Source: Bacillota bacterium (GTDB lineage: Bacteria; Bacillota; Clostridia; Lachnospirales; Lachnospiraceae). Taken from it: a DNA stretch of 64,000 bases. The notes under the pieces are model-generated. The model did not search any database and was not told the DNA's origin. It saw only the letters and a program-made list of their open reading frames with translations. Position 1 is the first letter of the stretch; every line of letters starts with the position of its first letter. Positions 36,530-45,735 of this stretch are shown here, one piece after another. Where the stretch lies: the NCBI GenBank assembly GCA_023395555.1, contig JAEWYQ010000025.1:62001-126000 (forward strand). Direction: 5' to 3'. Made by a program: the position numbers and the translations under genes.

Positions 36530-38188
36530 ATGAAGAAAAAGCTGTTCAGTACAATTTTAGTCTGTGTCATGATTGGTATAGTGTTAGCGGGCTGCGCAAG
36601 CAAACCTGCTGAACCAGGGGGAACGCAGACGCCCGACTCAGCCGGAAGCAACGACGGGAGTTCGGATCAATCAAAAGCAAAGGATTCCGCAGATACAAAA
36701 TTCAAGATTTTTGCCCAGATCGGAGCAATGTCGCCGGATAACAGTGAAAAAACGCTTGTGAAGGAAATGATAGCGAACATTCCCGTTACCATTGAATGGA
36801 ACTGTGTTTCAGGCGATGCGTTGGCAGAGCGCAAAAACTTAATCTTCGGTGCGGGCACGGATTATCCGGATGCCTTCATGGGAGCGGCTATGAGTGACTA
36901 TGAACTGGTTACATACGGATCCCGCGGGGTTCTTATCCCTCTCGAAAAATATATTACTCCGGAAATCATGCCGAATCTCACTAAAATTAAAGAGAAACGG
37001 CCCGATGCGATTGCTTCCATGTACATGCCGGACGGTCATATGTACGGACTTCCCACGATCGGCGAAATGGGCTTTACAAAAGACGGCGAAAATTACGAAA
37101 TTGGTTCAGTTCGGCATATGACCATGATCAACAAGAAATGGCTGGATGCTTTAGGCTTGAAAATGCCGGCTACGATCGGTGAGCTGCATACGGTTCTAAA
37201 AGCATTTAAAGAAAATGATCCTAATCAAAATGGGAAGGCGGATGAAATTCCGGTTGGTTTCAATAACGCCAATAATTTCTGCGGAAATTTGAAACTGCTT
37301 TACACTGCGTTTGGTTTTACGGATTTTAATGATGATCATAGAAATTATAAGGACGGCACGGTTTCTTTTGGAGCACTTGATCCAAGACTCAAAAATGTCG
37401 TCAACATGCTTCATACATGGTCGGAGGAAGGCCTTCTTGATATTGAAGGGTTTACGCAAGATGATTCGCAGTATATTTCTAAGGGAAAACAAGGTTTATA
37501 CGGCATTCTCACCTGGTGGGAAATACCGGAGATCACGGGGGACTTTGCGGATGATTATGTATACCTTCCTCCGCTGAAAGGTGATGACGGCACATTTGCT
37601 TATGACCTCTGCGAAACGGGCACTTCCGGGCGGGATAATTTCTCCGTAACAAGCAGCTGCAAAAATCCTGAATTGCTTCTGAAATGGATTGATCAATTGT
37701 ATATTCCGCTCAATTCGATGCAAAAAATTTACGGCCCGATCGGTGAATTCTATAATCCGGAACCCGATGCCAATGGTATTTATAGAATGCGCGAACTGAA
37801 ATCCGGTGAAACCGCCGGTGAGCTGAAGGGAAGATTGGAGCTTTTTGGACCGTCCGCACAGCTTTCTGATTATTACACGGAATTCTGGGAACTGGAGCCT
37901 CGCGCACAGAAAAGGCTGGATGACATTCGGGACTTCTGGCTTCCTTATATCACGAATAAGACCGCTTTCCCCTCACCGGTATCCTATACCGAGGACGAAA
38001 TCAATACACTGAATAAAATGGGCGATATCAAAGATTTCTGCAATGAAAAGTTCGCCGGCTGGGTTAGAAATGGCAATGCGGATAAGGAATGGGATACATA
38101 TGTAAAGCAGTTGGATAATATGGGCGTGAATGAAGTCGTTGCGGCTTGGCAAGCTGCTGCTGACCGCTACAACACGAGCTTGAAGTAA
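36530..38188 (+). CDS. Extracellular solute-binding lipoprotein, LipO type (552 aa)
   Basis: Lipoprotein signal with lipobox LAGC (Cys22), a Ser/Asp-rich linker and a large two-lobed binding protein of the family that serves LplBC permeases. It captures an oligosaccharide or glycoside outside the cell and delivers it to the permeases at 34596 and 35563. Ribosome site GGAGGAG. Its sugar is unknown; linked GH32 genes and fructokinase suggest a fructosyl compound. Confidence 0.92.
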   Translation: MKKKLFSTILVCVMIGIVLAGCASKPAEPGGTQTPDSAGSNDGSSDQSKAKDSADTKFKIFAQIGAMSPDNSEKTLVKEMIANIPVTIEWNCVSGDALAERKNLIFGAGTDYPDAFMGAAMSDYELVTYGSRGVLIPLEKYITPEIMPNLTKIKEKRPDAIASMYMPDGHMYGLPTIGEMGFTKDGENYEIGSVRHMTMINKKWLDALGLKMPATIGELHTVLKAFKENDPNQNGKADEIPVGFNNANNFCGNLKLLYTAFGFTDFNDDHRNYKDGTVSFGALDPRLKNVVNMLHTWSEEGLLDIEGFTQDDSQYISKGKQGLYGILTWWEIPEITGDFADDYVYLPPLKGDDGTFAYDLCETGTSGRDNFSVTSSCKNPELLLKWIDQLYIPLNSMQKIYGPIGEFYNPEPDANGIYRMRELKSGETAGELKGRLELFGPSAQLSDYYTEFWELEPRAQKRLDDIRDFWLPYITNKTAFPSPVSYTEDEINTLNKMGDIKDFCNEKFAGWVRNGNADKEWDTYVKQLDNMGVNEVVAAWQAAADRYNTSLK

Positions 38189-38277
38189 TCTGCTTCTATT
38201 CAGTTTTGCAGTAAAAACGATCAAAAGGGGCTGTCGGAAAATAAACAGATATTGCTTCAATTATTTAGGACTTATCG

Positions 38278-38289
38278 TGAAACGTTACA
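38278..38289 (+). promoter_or_regulatory. Third LacI-type operator, before the glycyl radical enzyme gene
   Basis: TGAAACGTTACA differs from the perfect palindrome at 34523 by one base. It lies 150 bases before the radical-enzyme start, in the gap after the binding-protein gene. It implies that this second half of the cluster is under the same regulator. A matching promoter could not be identified with confidence. A 14-base CcpA cre site is less likely because the spacing is two bases short. Confidence 0.6.
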
Positions 38290-38350
38290 TAAGTGAAAGG
38301 TATTTAATGGAAGAAGCAAGAGCGGTTTATTTTCTGAACATTTTCTCAGA

Positions 38351-38385
38351 TATCTCAATGGCAGCAGATTGCTGCCATTGAGATA
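38351..38385 (+). other. Perfect 16-bp hairpin in the leader of the radical-enzyme gene
   Basis: TATCTCAATGGCAGCA and its exact complement flank a three-base loop (GAT). No T run follows, so it is not a normal intrinsic terminator. It could limit read-through, set an RNA-processing point between importer and enzyme messages, or bind a protein. Confidence 0.6.
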
Positions 38386-38439
38386 ATCAAGTATGAAAAG
38401 ATAGTTAAAAAATCATAGTAAGATGGTGGTATTGATAAG

Positions 38440-40470
38440 ATGAATCGCATCGAAAAGTATTTGTCATTATTCCATGAATTTATATCAAGTAAAGAGATTT
38501 GTATCCCTGGTCAGGGCTTATTGGCAGGTTGTCGCACTGCATGTGATAAAAGTCGTTTTTTATGGGAAATGTTTGAATATGATAATGCGCATTTTCCGCT
38601 GGGAGATGCCTTTTTTCAATATGGTATAAAGGGAATTATTCAAAGAACAGAAGCAATCCACGGTAATATTGATGTGGATAGAGAGTATATAAAAGCAGTT
38701 CGAGAAGTATATAGCGAAATATATGCTTATATTGAGAAGCATGCGGTTCTTGCCAAAACAATGGCTGAAGAAGCATTTACTGTTAGTGAAAAAAACAGAC
38801 TGGAAGAGATTTCAAATAATTGTAAAGCATTAATTCAAGGGGTTCCTAAAACCGTTGCACAGGCTTTGCAGTTATTTTGGTTTATATATATGATACGAAA
38901 TCCATATGGTGGCGGATGCATCGGCCGATTGGATCAAAGGCTCTTTCCTTTTTATGAAAACGAGAAAAAGCAGGGATTAATGGATAAAAGAAAAGCAATA
39001 GAATTAATTATAGAGTTTTATAGCTGCCTTAATGAAATGGGTACCGGAGATACGCTTAGAAATCTTATGCTATCAGGACAAGATGCTGAGGGTAATGATG
39101 AGACGAATGAGGTTACTTATTTGCTTCTGGAGGCTTATGAAAAACTGGGAGATGCAGAACCTCATCTAAATGTCAGATTTCATCAAAGAACACCTGAAAA
39201 ACTAATCAAAATATGTTTAGAGCTTTTGGGGACGGGGAAAGGACAGCCAACCATATATTTTGATGATAATATTATTCCGGCTATGGAACAAGCAGGTATC
39301 TCCCATGACTTAGCCTGCAGATATACAAATGATGGCTGCACGGAAACCGTTATTGACGGTGCAAGCAGTATTACCTTTTTACAGCATGAAATGGTAAAAA
39401 CGGTGGAATTAACTCTTTTTAACGGAAGAGAAAATCCCGGTATTTATCCTGTTAAAATGAAGAAATCAAATCGGTTTGGCCCAACGATGGAGCCAAAGAC
39501 AGCTTTGGTATTTGGATATGAATCAGGGGATGTTACGGCGATGGAATCCTTTGATGAGATATATGCTGCTTTTGAGCGTCAATTAACATTTCAAATAGTC
39601 AGGTGGCTGCAGTTAATCGGCAGAAAAATGGAAGAGGATGAGAAATACAAAGTCACTTCTCCGTTAGTGGGAGGAAGCCTGAAGCTTTGCCTGGAAAGCG
39701 GCAGGGATCCGCTTCGGGGAGGCGGATTTTTAGTTGGCAATTATCAGTTATTATCTGGGAGCATAGGCACTGCTGCGGATTGCCTCATGGGTGTTCGATC
39801 AGCAGTCTATGATAACAAATGGTGCACCATGAAAGAGTTAGTGGATGCACTGGCCTGTGATTTTAAAGGGCAGGAAGTGCTGAGACAGAGACTTTTGCAT
39901 AGCCCTAAATATGGAAACGGTGAGGAGCAGGTAGATGCAATAGCAGCCAGAATAGCTTCTAAGTTTATTGAACTTGTAAACGGATACCGAAATGAGAAAG
40001 GCAAGCGTGTATGGCCCGGATTATACGATATTGACTTTAAGATATCTGCAAACATCACTGGGGCTACTCCCGATGGACGAAAATTCAGAGATCCAATCGG
40101 AGAGCATTGTTCGCCAACACCGGGTATGGCAAAGAAGGGGCCAACTGCCATTTTAGAATCTGCATCGAGGCTGCCTATGAGGGATGGATATGCATCCTCT
40201 CCGCTTCATCTAACCTTGGATAAAGGAAGCTTTATCATGGGAGCTGAGAAAGATAAAATACTGTATAGTATATTATCAGCAGCCGGAGAACGAGGGATAC
40301 CTGTACTCAATATTTCGATGTACAGCAGGGAAGAATTGATAGATGCTAAAAAGCATCCGGAACAGTATCCAGACTTGGTGGTACGCGTTTGGGGGTTTAA
40401 TGCCAGATTTGTTGAGTTGGATGAAGAATTACAGGAACACATTATCAGGCGGATAAGTGAAACAAGTTGA
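38440..40470 (+). CDS. Glycyl radical enzyme of unknown substrate (676 aa)
   Basis: Member of the pyruvate-formate-lyase superfamily. It has the thiyl-radical cysteine in NDGCTET (Cys300, with Glu302 in the place of the base used by dehydratases and other C-x-E lyases) and the glycyl radical site VRVWGFNARF (Gly652, 24 residues from the C-terminus). True pyruvate formate-lyase has a Cys-Cys pair here and is ruled out. It is about 100 residues shorter than most family members, lacking much of the usual N-terminal region. Its activase is next door. Context (operator site, sugar importer, GH32, fructokinase) points to a sugar- or polyol-derived substrate and a C-O, C-C or C-N cleavage. It must be oxygen-sensitive. 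Confidence 0.93.
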   Translation: MNRIEKYLSLFHEFISSKEICIPGQGLLAGCRTACDKSRFLWEMFEYDNAHFPLGDAFFQYGIKGIIQRTEAIHGNIDVDREYIKAVREVYSEIYAYIEKHAVLAKTMAEEAFTVSEKNRLEEISNNCKALIQGVPKTVAQALQLFWFIYMIRNPYGGGCIGRLDQRLFPFYENEKKQGLMDKRKAIELIIEFYSCLNEMGTGDTLRNLMLSGQDAEGNDETNEVTYLLLEAYEKLGDAEPHLNVRFHQRTPEKLIKICLELLGTGKGQPTIYFDDNIIPAMEQAGISHDLACRYTNDGCTETVIDGASSITFLQHEMVKTVELTLFNGRENPGIYPVKMKKSNRFGPTMEPKTALVFGYESGDVTAMESFDEIYAAFERQLTFQIVRWLQLIGRKMEEDEKYKVTSPLVGGSLKLCLESGRDPLRGGGFLVGNYQLLSGSIGTAADCLMGVRSAVYDNKWCTMKELVDALACDFKGQEVLRQRLLHSPKYGNGEEQVDAIAARIASKFIELVNGYRNEKGKRVWPGLYDIDFKISANITGATPDGRKFRDPIGEHCSPTPGMAKKGPTAILESASRLPMRDGYASSPLHLTLDKGSFIMGAEKDKILYSILSAAGERGIPVLNISMYSREELIDAKKHPEQYPDLVVRVWGFNARFVELDEELQEHIIRRISETS

Positions 40471-40479
40471 GGAAAAGGT

Positions 40480-41325
40480 ATGAATACAGCAATTATTATG
40501 GAGATACAAAGATATTCTATCCATGATGGTCCGGGTATAAGAACAACAGTTTTCTTTAAAGGTTGTCATATGAAATGCGGCTGGTGTCATAATCCTGAGT
40601 CTCAATCAAAGAAACCTGAGATGATGTTTTTTGAAAGCAGCTGTATTCAATGCAGGGAATGTGAAGCGATTTGCCAGAGAGACGCACATTATTTTGCGGA
40701 TAAAAGTCACAAGATAAATCTGGAACTATGCAAAAACTGTGATAAACAGGAACAGTGTCAGGAAATCTGTTGTACTAATAGTTTTAAACTATGTGGAAAG
40801 AGGATGAAGGTAGAGGAAGTATTCAGGGAAATAATGAGAGACAGGGGTTACTATGGAGGCTTGGGAGGTGTTACATTTTCCGGAGGAGAACCTTTAATCC
40901 AGTATGAGTATTTAAAGGAAATTATGAGATGCTGCAAACAGGCAGGAATCTCGGTTTGTCTGGACACGACACTGAATGTAGAGTGGAAGATTATTGAAAG
41001 TATAACACCATATACAGACTTATATTTAATTGACCTGAAGTGTATGGATGAAAATCTGCACATTGCTTTAACTGGGGTTAGCAATAAGAATCTGTTTGCA
41101 AACATAAAAAGACTCTCTGATCTGGGAGCCAGAATGATAATCCGCATGCCCATTATTGAGGGTATTAATGATTCAGAAACAGAAATGCAAGAACGAAAAA
41201 TGTTTTGTCAAGATATAAGAGGTTTGGAACGAATAGATAGGATACCTGTTTCCAATTATGGGAGGGTAAAATATAAAGCGTTAGGTAAAAACATACCACA
41301 ATACATCCCCGAAACATATAAATAA
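40480..41325 (+). CDS. Glycyl radical enzyme activating enzyme, radical SAM (281 aa)
   Basis: Installs the glycyl radical on the preceding enzyme using S-adenosylmethionine. It has the radical SAM motif CHMKCGWC after the opening SIHDGPGIRTTVFFKGC, and an inserted ferredoxin-like region with two further cysteine clusters (CIQCRECEAIC and CKNCDKQEQCQEICC) typical of activases for dehydratase-type enzymes. TFSGGEPL and the conserved DLK follow. The C-terminus is slightly short but ends in the usual KYKALGKNI region. It starts nine bases after the enzyme stop. Confidence 0.93.
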   Translation: MNTAIIMEIQRYSIHDGPGIRTTVFFKGCHMKCGWCHNPESQSKKPEMMFFESSCIQCRECEAICQRDAHYFADKSHKINLELCKNCDKQEQCQEICCTNSFKLCGKRMKVEEVFREIMRDRGYYGGLGGVTFSGGEPLIQYEYLKEIMRCCKQAGISVCLDTTLNVEWKIIESITPYTDLYLIDLKCMDENLHIALTGVSNKNLFANIKRLSDLGARMIIRMPIIEGINDSETEMQERKMFCQDIRGLERIDRIPVSNYGRVKYKALGKNIPQYIPETYK

Positions 41326-41370
41326 ACCACGTTTACTTGGCTGTAATCGTATGATACGAGGAGGAACGAC

Positions 41371-42351
41371 ATGAAAAAATTTGATGTGATTGCACTTGGG
41401 GAATTACTGATTGATTTTACGGATAACGAATTAAGTGCTCAGGGAAATACTTTATTTGAAGCAAATCCTGGCGGAGCTCCTTGCAATGTTCTGGCAATGT
41501 TAAATAAATTTGGCCGCAAAACTGCATTTATAGGTAAAGTGGGAAAGGATTTATTCGGGATAAAATTAAAAGCAGCATTGGAGGAGGTGGGGATAAATAC
41601 TGCCAACCTGATCATGGATAAAGATGTAAATACAACCCTGGCTTTTGTTCGGACTTTAAAAAATGGGGACCGTGATTTCTCATTCTACCGTAATCCGGGT
41701 GCAGATATGATGCTAACAGCGAAAGAAGTGCAGGATAATCTTGTAAAGGAAGCACGTATTTTTCATTTTGGATCTCTTTCCATGACTCATGAGATAGTCC
41801 GGGACGCCACAAGAAAAGCAATCCGGCTGGCTAAGGAAAGCGGTGCGGTAATATCCTTTGATCCAAACCTCCGGGAGCCATTATGGGATTCTCTCGAAGA
41901 TGCAAAAAAACAGGTTGCATATGGATTATCGCAGTGTGATGTGTTGAAAATTTCTGATAATGAAATCAGGTGGTTTATTGGAGAGAATGATTTCGATGCA
42001 GGTATTGGAAAATTGAAAGCAGAGTATAACATACCGCTTATCTTATTATCTATGGGACGTGACGGAAGTCGTGCGTATTATAAAGATAAACGTGTGGAAG
42101 TGCCGTCTTTCCTCCAAAAGAATACGGTTGAAACTACAGGTGCAGGAGATACATTTGGAGGATGCTGTCTGAACTTTATATTGAAATATGGACTTAACAG
42201 CTTGAATGAAGATAGATTGACAGAAATGCTGACTTTTGCAAATGCAGCTGCATCAATCATTACAACCAGAAGGGGCGCATTACGCGTCATGCCTGAAATA
42301 GATGAAGTGAAAGCCTTTATTGGGAGTTATATGTACATGGCCAATGAATGA
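41371..42351 (+). CDS. PfkB-family carbohydrate kinase, probable fructokinase (326 aa)
   Basis: Ribokinase/PfkB fold: N-terminal signature GELLIDFT ... NPGGAPCNVLAMLNKFG, and C-terminal TTGAGDTFGG with the catalytic base Asp260. Overall it is most like bacterial fructokinases that make fructose-6-phosphate in the cytoplasm, which suits fructose released by the linked GH32 enzymes. Ribosome site GAGGAGG. Specificity for another keto-sugar cannot be excluded. It closes the sugar island; an inverted repeat follows at 42393. Confidence 0.88.
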   Translation: MKKFDVIALGELLIDFTDNELSAQGNTLFEANPGGAPCNVLAMLNKFGRKTAFIGKVGKDLFGIKLKAALEEVGINTANLIMDKDVNTTLAFVRTLKNGDRDFSFYRNPGADMMLTAKEVQDNLVKEARIFHFGSLSMTHEIVRDATRKAIRLAKESGAVISFDPNLREPLWDSLEDAKKQVAYGLSQCDVLKISDNEIRWFIGENDFDAGIGKLKAEYNIPLILLSMGRDGSRAYYKDKRVEVPSFLQKNTVETTGAGDTFGGCCLNFILKYGLNSLNEDRLTEMLTFANAAASIITTRRGALRVMPEIDEVKAFIGSYMYMANE

Positions 42352-42392
42352 AATATACTTTACTTCGTACAGCTCTATCGTTATACTTATGA

Positions 42393-42457
42393 TAGGAGTG
42401 TCAAAAGCATCTGTGGTGTTGTTTTGATCTGCACTGCATTCTCTTTTGACACTCCTA
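42393..42457. terminator. Long inverted repeat at the end of the sugar island
   Basis: TAGGAGTGTCAAAAG / CTTTTGACACTCCTA, 15 bp perfect (16 with the next pair), loop 35 bases. The 3' arm is followed by TTAAATTAATAG, only weakly T-rich. It may terminate the fructokinase transcript. Confidence 0.5.
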
Positions 42458-42493
42458 TTAAATTAATAGTGTGTAGATAGAAAGGGGTAGGAC

Positions 42494-43177
42494 ATGAAGA
42501 AGTTTCAGACCTTACTTTTTGATGCCGACGATACGCTCTTTGATTTTGCGGCTTGCGAGAGGGAAGCATTTAATCTGGCCTTTCGGCAGTTTGGTTATCC
42601 TCTGGACGATGAGATCCGCAGGCAGTATGAGGAGATTAATCAGGGGCTGTGGAAAAAATATGAGCAGGGGCTGCTGGACCGCAAAACAGTTATTTATTCC
42701 CGTTTTGGACTTTTATTTGATCAGATCGGAATTGAGGACGATGGGATTCATTTTGAAGATGTGTATCAGAATCTCCTTGGACAGCAGCATTTTATTTTGC
42801 CCGGTGCCCCGGAGATAATAGACTATCTTTATCCTAACTATGATTTATATATTGTAACCAACGGGGTCACGGCGACGCAGTTCAGCAGATTGAGGGACTC
42901 CGGGCTGGACCGCCGTATGAAGAAGATCTTTGTATCAGAAGAGACCGGATACCAGAAGCCGAAGAAGGAGTTCTTTGCGTATTGCTTTGAGCGGATTCCC
43001 GGGCTGGTACTGGAGCGGACGATGATTATCGGAGATTCCCTGTCCTCGGATATGAAGGGAGGCAACAATGCGGGAATCAGCACCTGCTGGTATAATCCCG
43101 GCTGTCTGGAGAATGATGCAGAGGTTCGGATTGATTATGAAATCCACAGCTTAGAGGAGCTTTACGGGATATTATAA
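42494..43177 (+). CDS. YjjG-type HAD phosphatase (227 aa)
   Basis: HAD hydrolase with motif I FDADDTLFD (Asp10, Asp12), motif II (VTNG), motif III Lys (GYQKPKKEFF) and motif IV GDSLSSDMKGG, and a helical cap. Sequence style matches the YjjG family, which removes phosphate from noncanonical pyrimidine nucleotides as house-cleaning. It is followed by a surface nucleotidase gene, which fits a nucleotide theme but may be chance. Confidence 0.88.
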   Translation: MKKFQTLLFDADDTLFDFAACEREAFNLAFRQFGYPLDDEIRRQYEEINQGLWKKYEQGLLDRKTVIYSRFGLLFDQIGIEDDGIHFEDVYQNLLGQQHFILPGAPEIIDYLYPNYDLYIVTNGVTATQFSRLRDSGLDRRMKKIFVSEETGYQKPKKEFFAYCFERIPGLVLERTMIIGDSLSSDMKGGNNAGISTCWYNPGCLENDAEVRIDYEIHSLEELYGIL

Positions 43178-43262
43178 ATAAAGGAAAGTCTTTTAAAGTC
43201 TTGATGCCGGAACGCAGGTGTAGTAAAATGGGGAAATAGATAAGATAAAGGGGAGAAGAGTA

Positions 43263-45314
43263 ATGAGAATTCAATGGAAGGAATTACGATATCGCCTTGG
43301 AAGAAGGATGGCTTTCATAGGGGCGATATTCCTGATGCTGGCTTTTGTGATACCGGGTGCAGCGCCAACAGGTGTCCATGCGTCAATTGTGCAGGCGGCA
43401 ATCGGGTCGGAGAATGAGAAGACTTTAACCATATTATTTACCCATGATCTGCATGACAATCTGCTGTCGTTTCGCTCTGTCAGCAATGGAGAGATCGCAA
43501 TGTACGGCGGCTTTGCAAGGCTTAAGGCGGCAATTGATGCCCAGCGCGCGTTGGATTCGGAGGCATTGCTTCTGGACGGAGGAGATTTCTCCATGGGAAC
43601 TCCCTTTCAGACCATATTTGAAACGGCTTCTCCGGCCCTCACCCTGTTGGGGGTTATGGGCTATGATGCCACAACTCTTGGAAATCATGAATTTGATTAC
43701 CGGCCCGCGGGCTTGACGGCCAGCCTGATTACGGCAGCCAAGGGGGACCGGAAGCGTACCCCCATTTTGCAATCCAATATTGTGTTCCCCCAGGGAGAGG
43801 ACGCCGATATGGCGGAGGAGTTGGCTCAGCTTAAGAGTGCCATGGAGGAATATGGGGTATATGATTATACCATATTGGAAAGGAAAGGGGTTCGCATCGG
43901 TATCTTCGGGGTCATGGGAGAGGAGTCGGCTTCCATGGCGCCGATGAGCGGGGTTACCTTCGGCGATGAGGTGAAGCAGGCCAAAAGAGTGGTGAAGGTG
44001 CTGAAGGAACAGGAAAAGGTAGATTTTATCATCTGCCTGTCCCATTCGGGTACGAAAGCGGATCCCAAGGAATCGGAGGATGAGATTCTTGCTAAAGAGG
44101 TTCCGGAGATCAATCTGATTATCAGCGGTCACACCCATACAATCCTGCATGAGCCCATCCTGGTGGGAAATACGGTGATTGGAAGCGCCGGAAGCTATGG
44201 GAAGTATCTGGGCTGTGTTAAGATGGCCCGGAGTACGGAAGGATCAAAATCGGATAAAGCCTGGGAGGTTGTCGATTACAAATTGCTTCCCATTGATGGG
44301 AAGCTGGATGAGGACAGAGAGATCGCAGGGCTGGTTGAAGAATATAAAAAGAGTGTTCAAACCAATTATTTTGACGTCTTCGGGCTGGAGTATGATGAGG
44401 TGTTAGCTTCCTCCGATATTCAGTTCCAGACTCCGGATGAGTTATCCATACTGCACGGGGAAGCAACCCTTGGCAATCTGATCAGCGATGCTTATATTTA
44501 TGCGGTGAAGAAAGCGGAGGGAGAGGATTATATTCCTGTGGATGCCGCCATAGTGCCCTGCGGAACAATACGGGATACTATCTTTAAGGGAGAGGTGACG
44601 ACGGCCAATGCCTTTAGTATCAGCTCCCTGGGAATCGGAGCGGATAAGAGGCCGGGATATCCCCTGATCAGCGCTTATCTTACGGGAAAAGAGCTGAAGA
44701 CGGCCTGTGAGGTGGATGCCTCCATTACGCCGCTGATGCCGGAGGCTCAGCTGTATATGTCCGGCATAAGCTTTACCTTTAATCCCAACCGGCTTATCTT
44801 TAACAAGGTGGTTAAGTCGGAGCTGGTGAAGGAGGATGGGACCAGGGAAAAGATTGATGATAACAAGCTGTACCGCGTGGTATGCAATCTTTACTCCGCC
44901 CAGATGCTCTCCATTGTAGGGGATAAATCCTTTGGCCTTATGTCCATTATTCCGAAAGACCGGGAAGGGAACCGGATCACTGATTTTGAGGCTCAGATCA
45001 TATATGACGGGTCAGGGCGGGAGACCAGCGAACTGAAGGAGTGGTATGCGGTGGTCCAGTATCTCCAGTCCTTTGACAGGAAGGACGGGGCGGCCCAGAT
45101 ACCGGCGTATTATGGGGCGGCCCAGGGCAGGAAGGTAATTGAGCAGAGCCGTAATATCATTAATCTGCTGAAAAAGCCTAACCGTATCGGGATTGCAGTG
45201 TATTGTATTGTGCTGCTGTTAGCGGTACCCATTGTTCTGATCATAAGAGTGATGGTACGCAGACGGCTGAAGAAGAGAAAGAACAGCAAGAGATTCCGGG
45301 CGAATTCGGATTGA
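43263..45314 (+). CDS. Surface-anchored 5'-nucleotidase / metallophosphatase (683 aa)
   Basis: Signal peptide (residues about 14-40), a two-metal calcineurin-type phosphatase domain (FTHDLHDN, DGGDFSMG, GNHEFDY, SGHTHT), a C-terminal 5'-nucleotidase substrate domain (about 350-590, with GTIRDTIFKGEVT) and a C-terminal membrane helix (about 645-668) followed by basic residues. It splits phosphate from extracellular nucleotides or related esters and is held at the cell surface. Lies 85 bases after the YjjG-type gene. Confidence 0.92.
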   Translation: MRIQWKELRYRLGRRMAFIGAIFLMLAFVIPGAAPTGVHASIVQAAIGSENEKTLTILFTHDLHDNLLSFRSVSNGEIAMYGGFARLKAAIDAQRALDSEALLLDGGDFSMGTPFQTIFETASPALTLLGVMGYDATTLGNHEFDYRPAGLTASLITAAKGDRKRTPILQSNIVFPQGEDADMAEELAQLKSAMEEYGVYDYTILERKGVRIGIFGVMGEESASMAPMSGVTFGDEVKQAKRVVKVLKEQEKVDFIICLSHSGTKADPKESEDEILAKEVPEINLIISGHTHTILHEPILVGNTVIGSAGSYGKYLGCVKMARSTEGSKSDKAWEVVDYKLLPIDGKLDEDREIAGLVEEYKKSVQTNYFDVFGLEYDEVLASSDIQFQTPDELSILHGEATLGNLISDAYIYAVKKAEGEDYIPVDAAIVPCGTIRDTIFKGEVTTANAFSISSLGIGADKRPGYPLISAYLTGKELKTACEVDASITPLMPEAQLYMSGISFTFNPNRLIFNKVVKSELVKEDGTREKIDDNKLYRVVCNLYSAQMLSIVGDKSFGLMSIIPKDREGNRITDFEAQIIYDGSGRETSELKEWYAVVQYLQSFDRKDGAAQIPAYYGAAQGRKVIEQSRNIINLLKKPNRIGIAVYCIVLLLAVPIVLIIRVMVRRRLKKRKNSKRFRANSD

Positions 45315-45399
45315 CCGGAGACAACCCGAAGAGACAACCCGAAGAGATAAGTTGGTACTGGGAGTATAGAAAATAGCAAGGATGGGAGGAGGGAATGGC

Positions 45400-45675
45400 G
45401 TGCAGCTTGAAAAAAATCAGGTTACGGAATGCCGCATGGGATGCGGAGCCTGCTGTATTGCACCCTCCATCTCTTCCTCTATTCCAGGCATGCCGGAGGG
45501 AAAACCGGCAGGGGTGCGCTGCATTCAATTGTCGGAGGATAATTTGTGCCGGATCTTTAATTCCCCCCTGCGTCCCGCGGTATGCGCCAGCCTGAAGCCC
45601 TCTCAGGAGATGTGCGGGAGGAATAATCAGGAGGCCCTGGAATATCTTACGAGGCTGGAGAAAGAAACGGGATAG
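45400..45675 (+). CDS. YkgJ-type cysteine-cluster protein (91 aa)
   Basis: Small protein with CRMGCGACC, a later C-x7-C ([10 protein letters not shown]), then C (VCASLKP) and C (MCGRNN), the pattern of the YkgJ/zinc- or iron-chelating cysteine-cluster family; function unknown, perhaps metal binding. The GTG at 45400 is chosen because GGGAGGAGGG lies just before it; the ATG at 45382 would place that ribosome site inside the gene. Converges with the ABC exporter genes. Confidence 0.8.
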   Translation: MQLEKNQVTECRMGCGACCIAPSISSSIPGMPEGKPAGVRCIQLSEDNLCRIFNSPLRPAVCASLKPSQEMCGRNNQEALEYLTRLEKETG

Positions 45676-45735
45676 GAAAGTAAAGCTTTACCGGTTCTTC
45701 CTCTCTTGTTTTAGCTGACTTTTCAAACAGTAGTT

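Noticed and set aside
38440..40470. Naming the radical enzyme pyruvate formate-lyase (pflB)
   Set aside because: It has a single Cys in GCTE, not the adjacent Cys-Cys pair, and the substrate region differs.
36530..42351. Bacterial microcompartment context for the glycyl radical enzyme
   Set aside because: No shell proteins, aldehyde dehydrogenase or phosphotransacylase genes are present, and no encapsulation-type N-terminal extension is visible.
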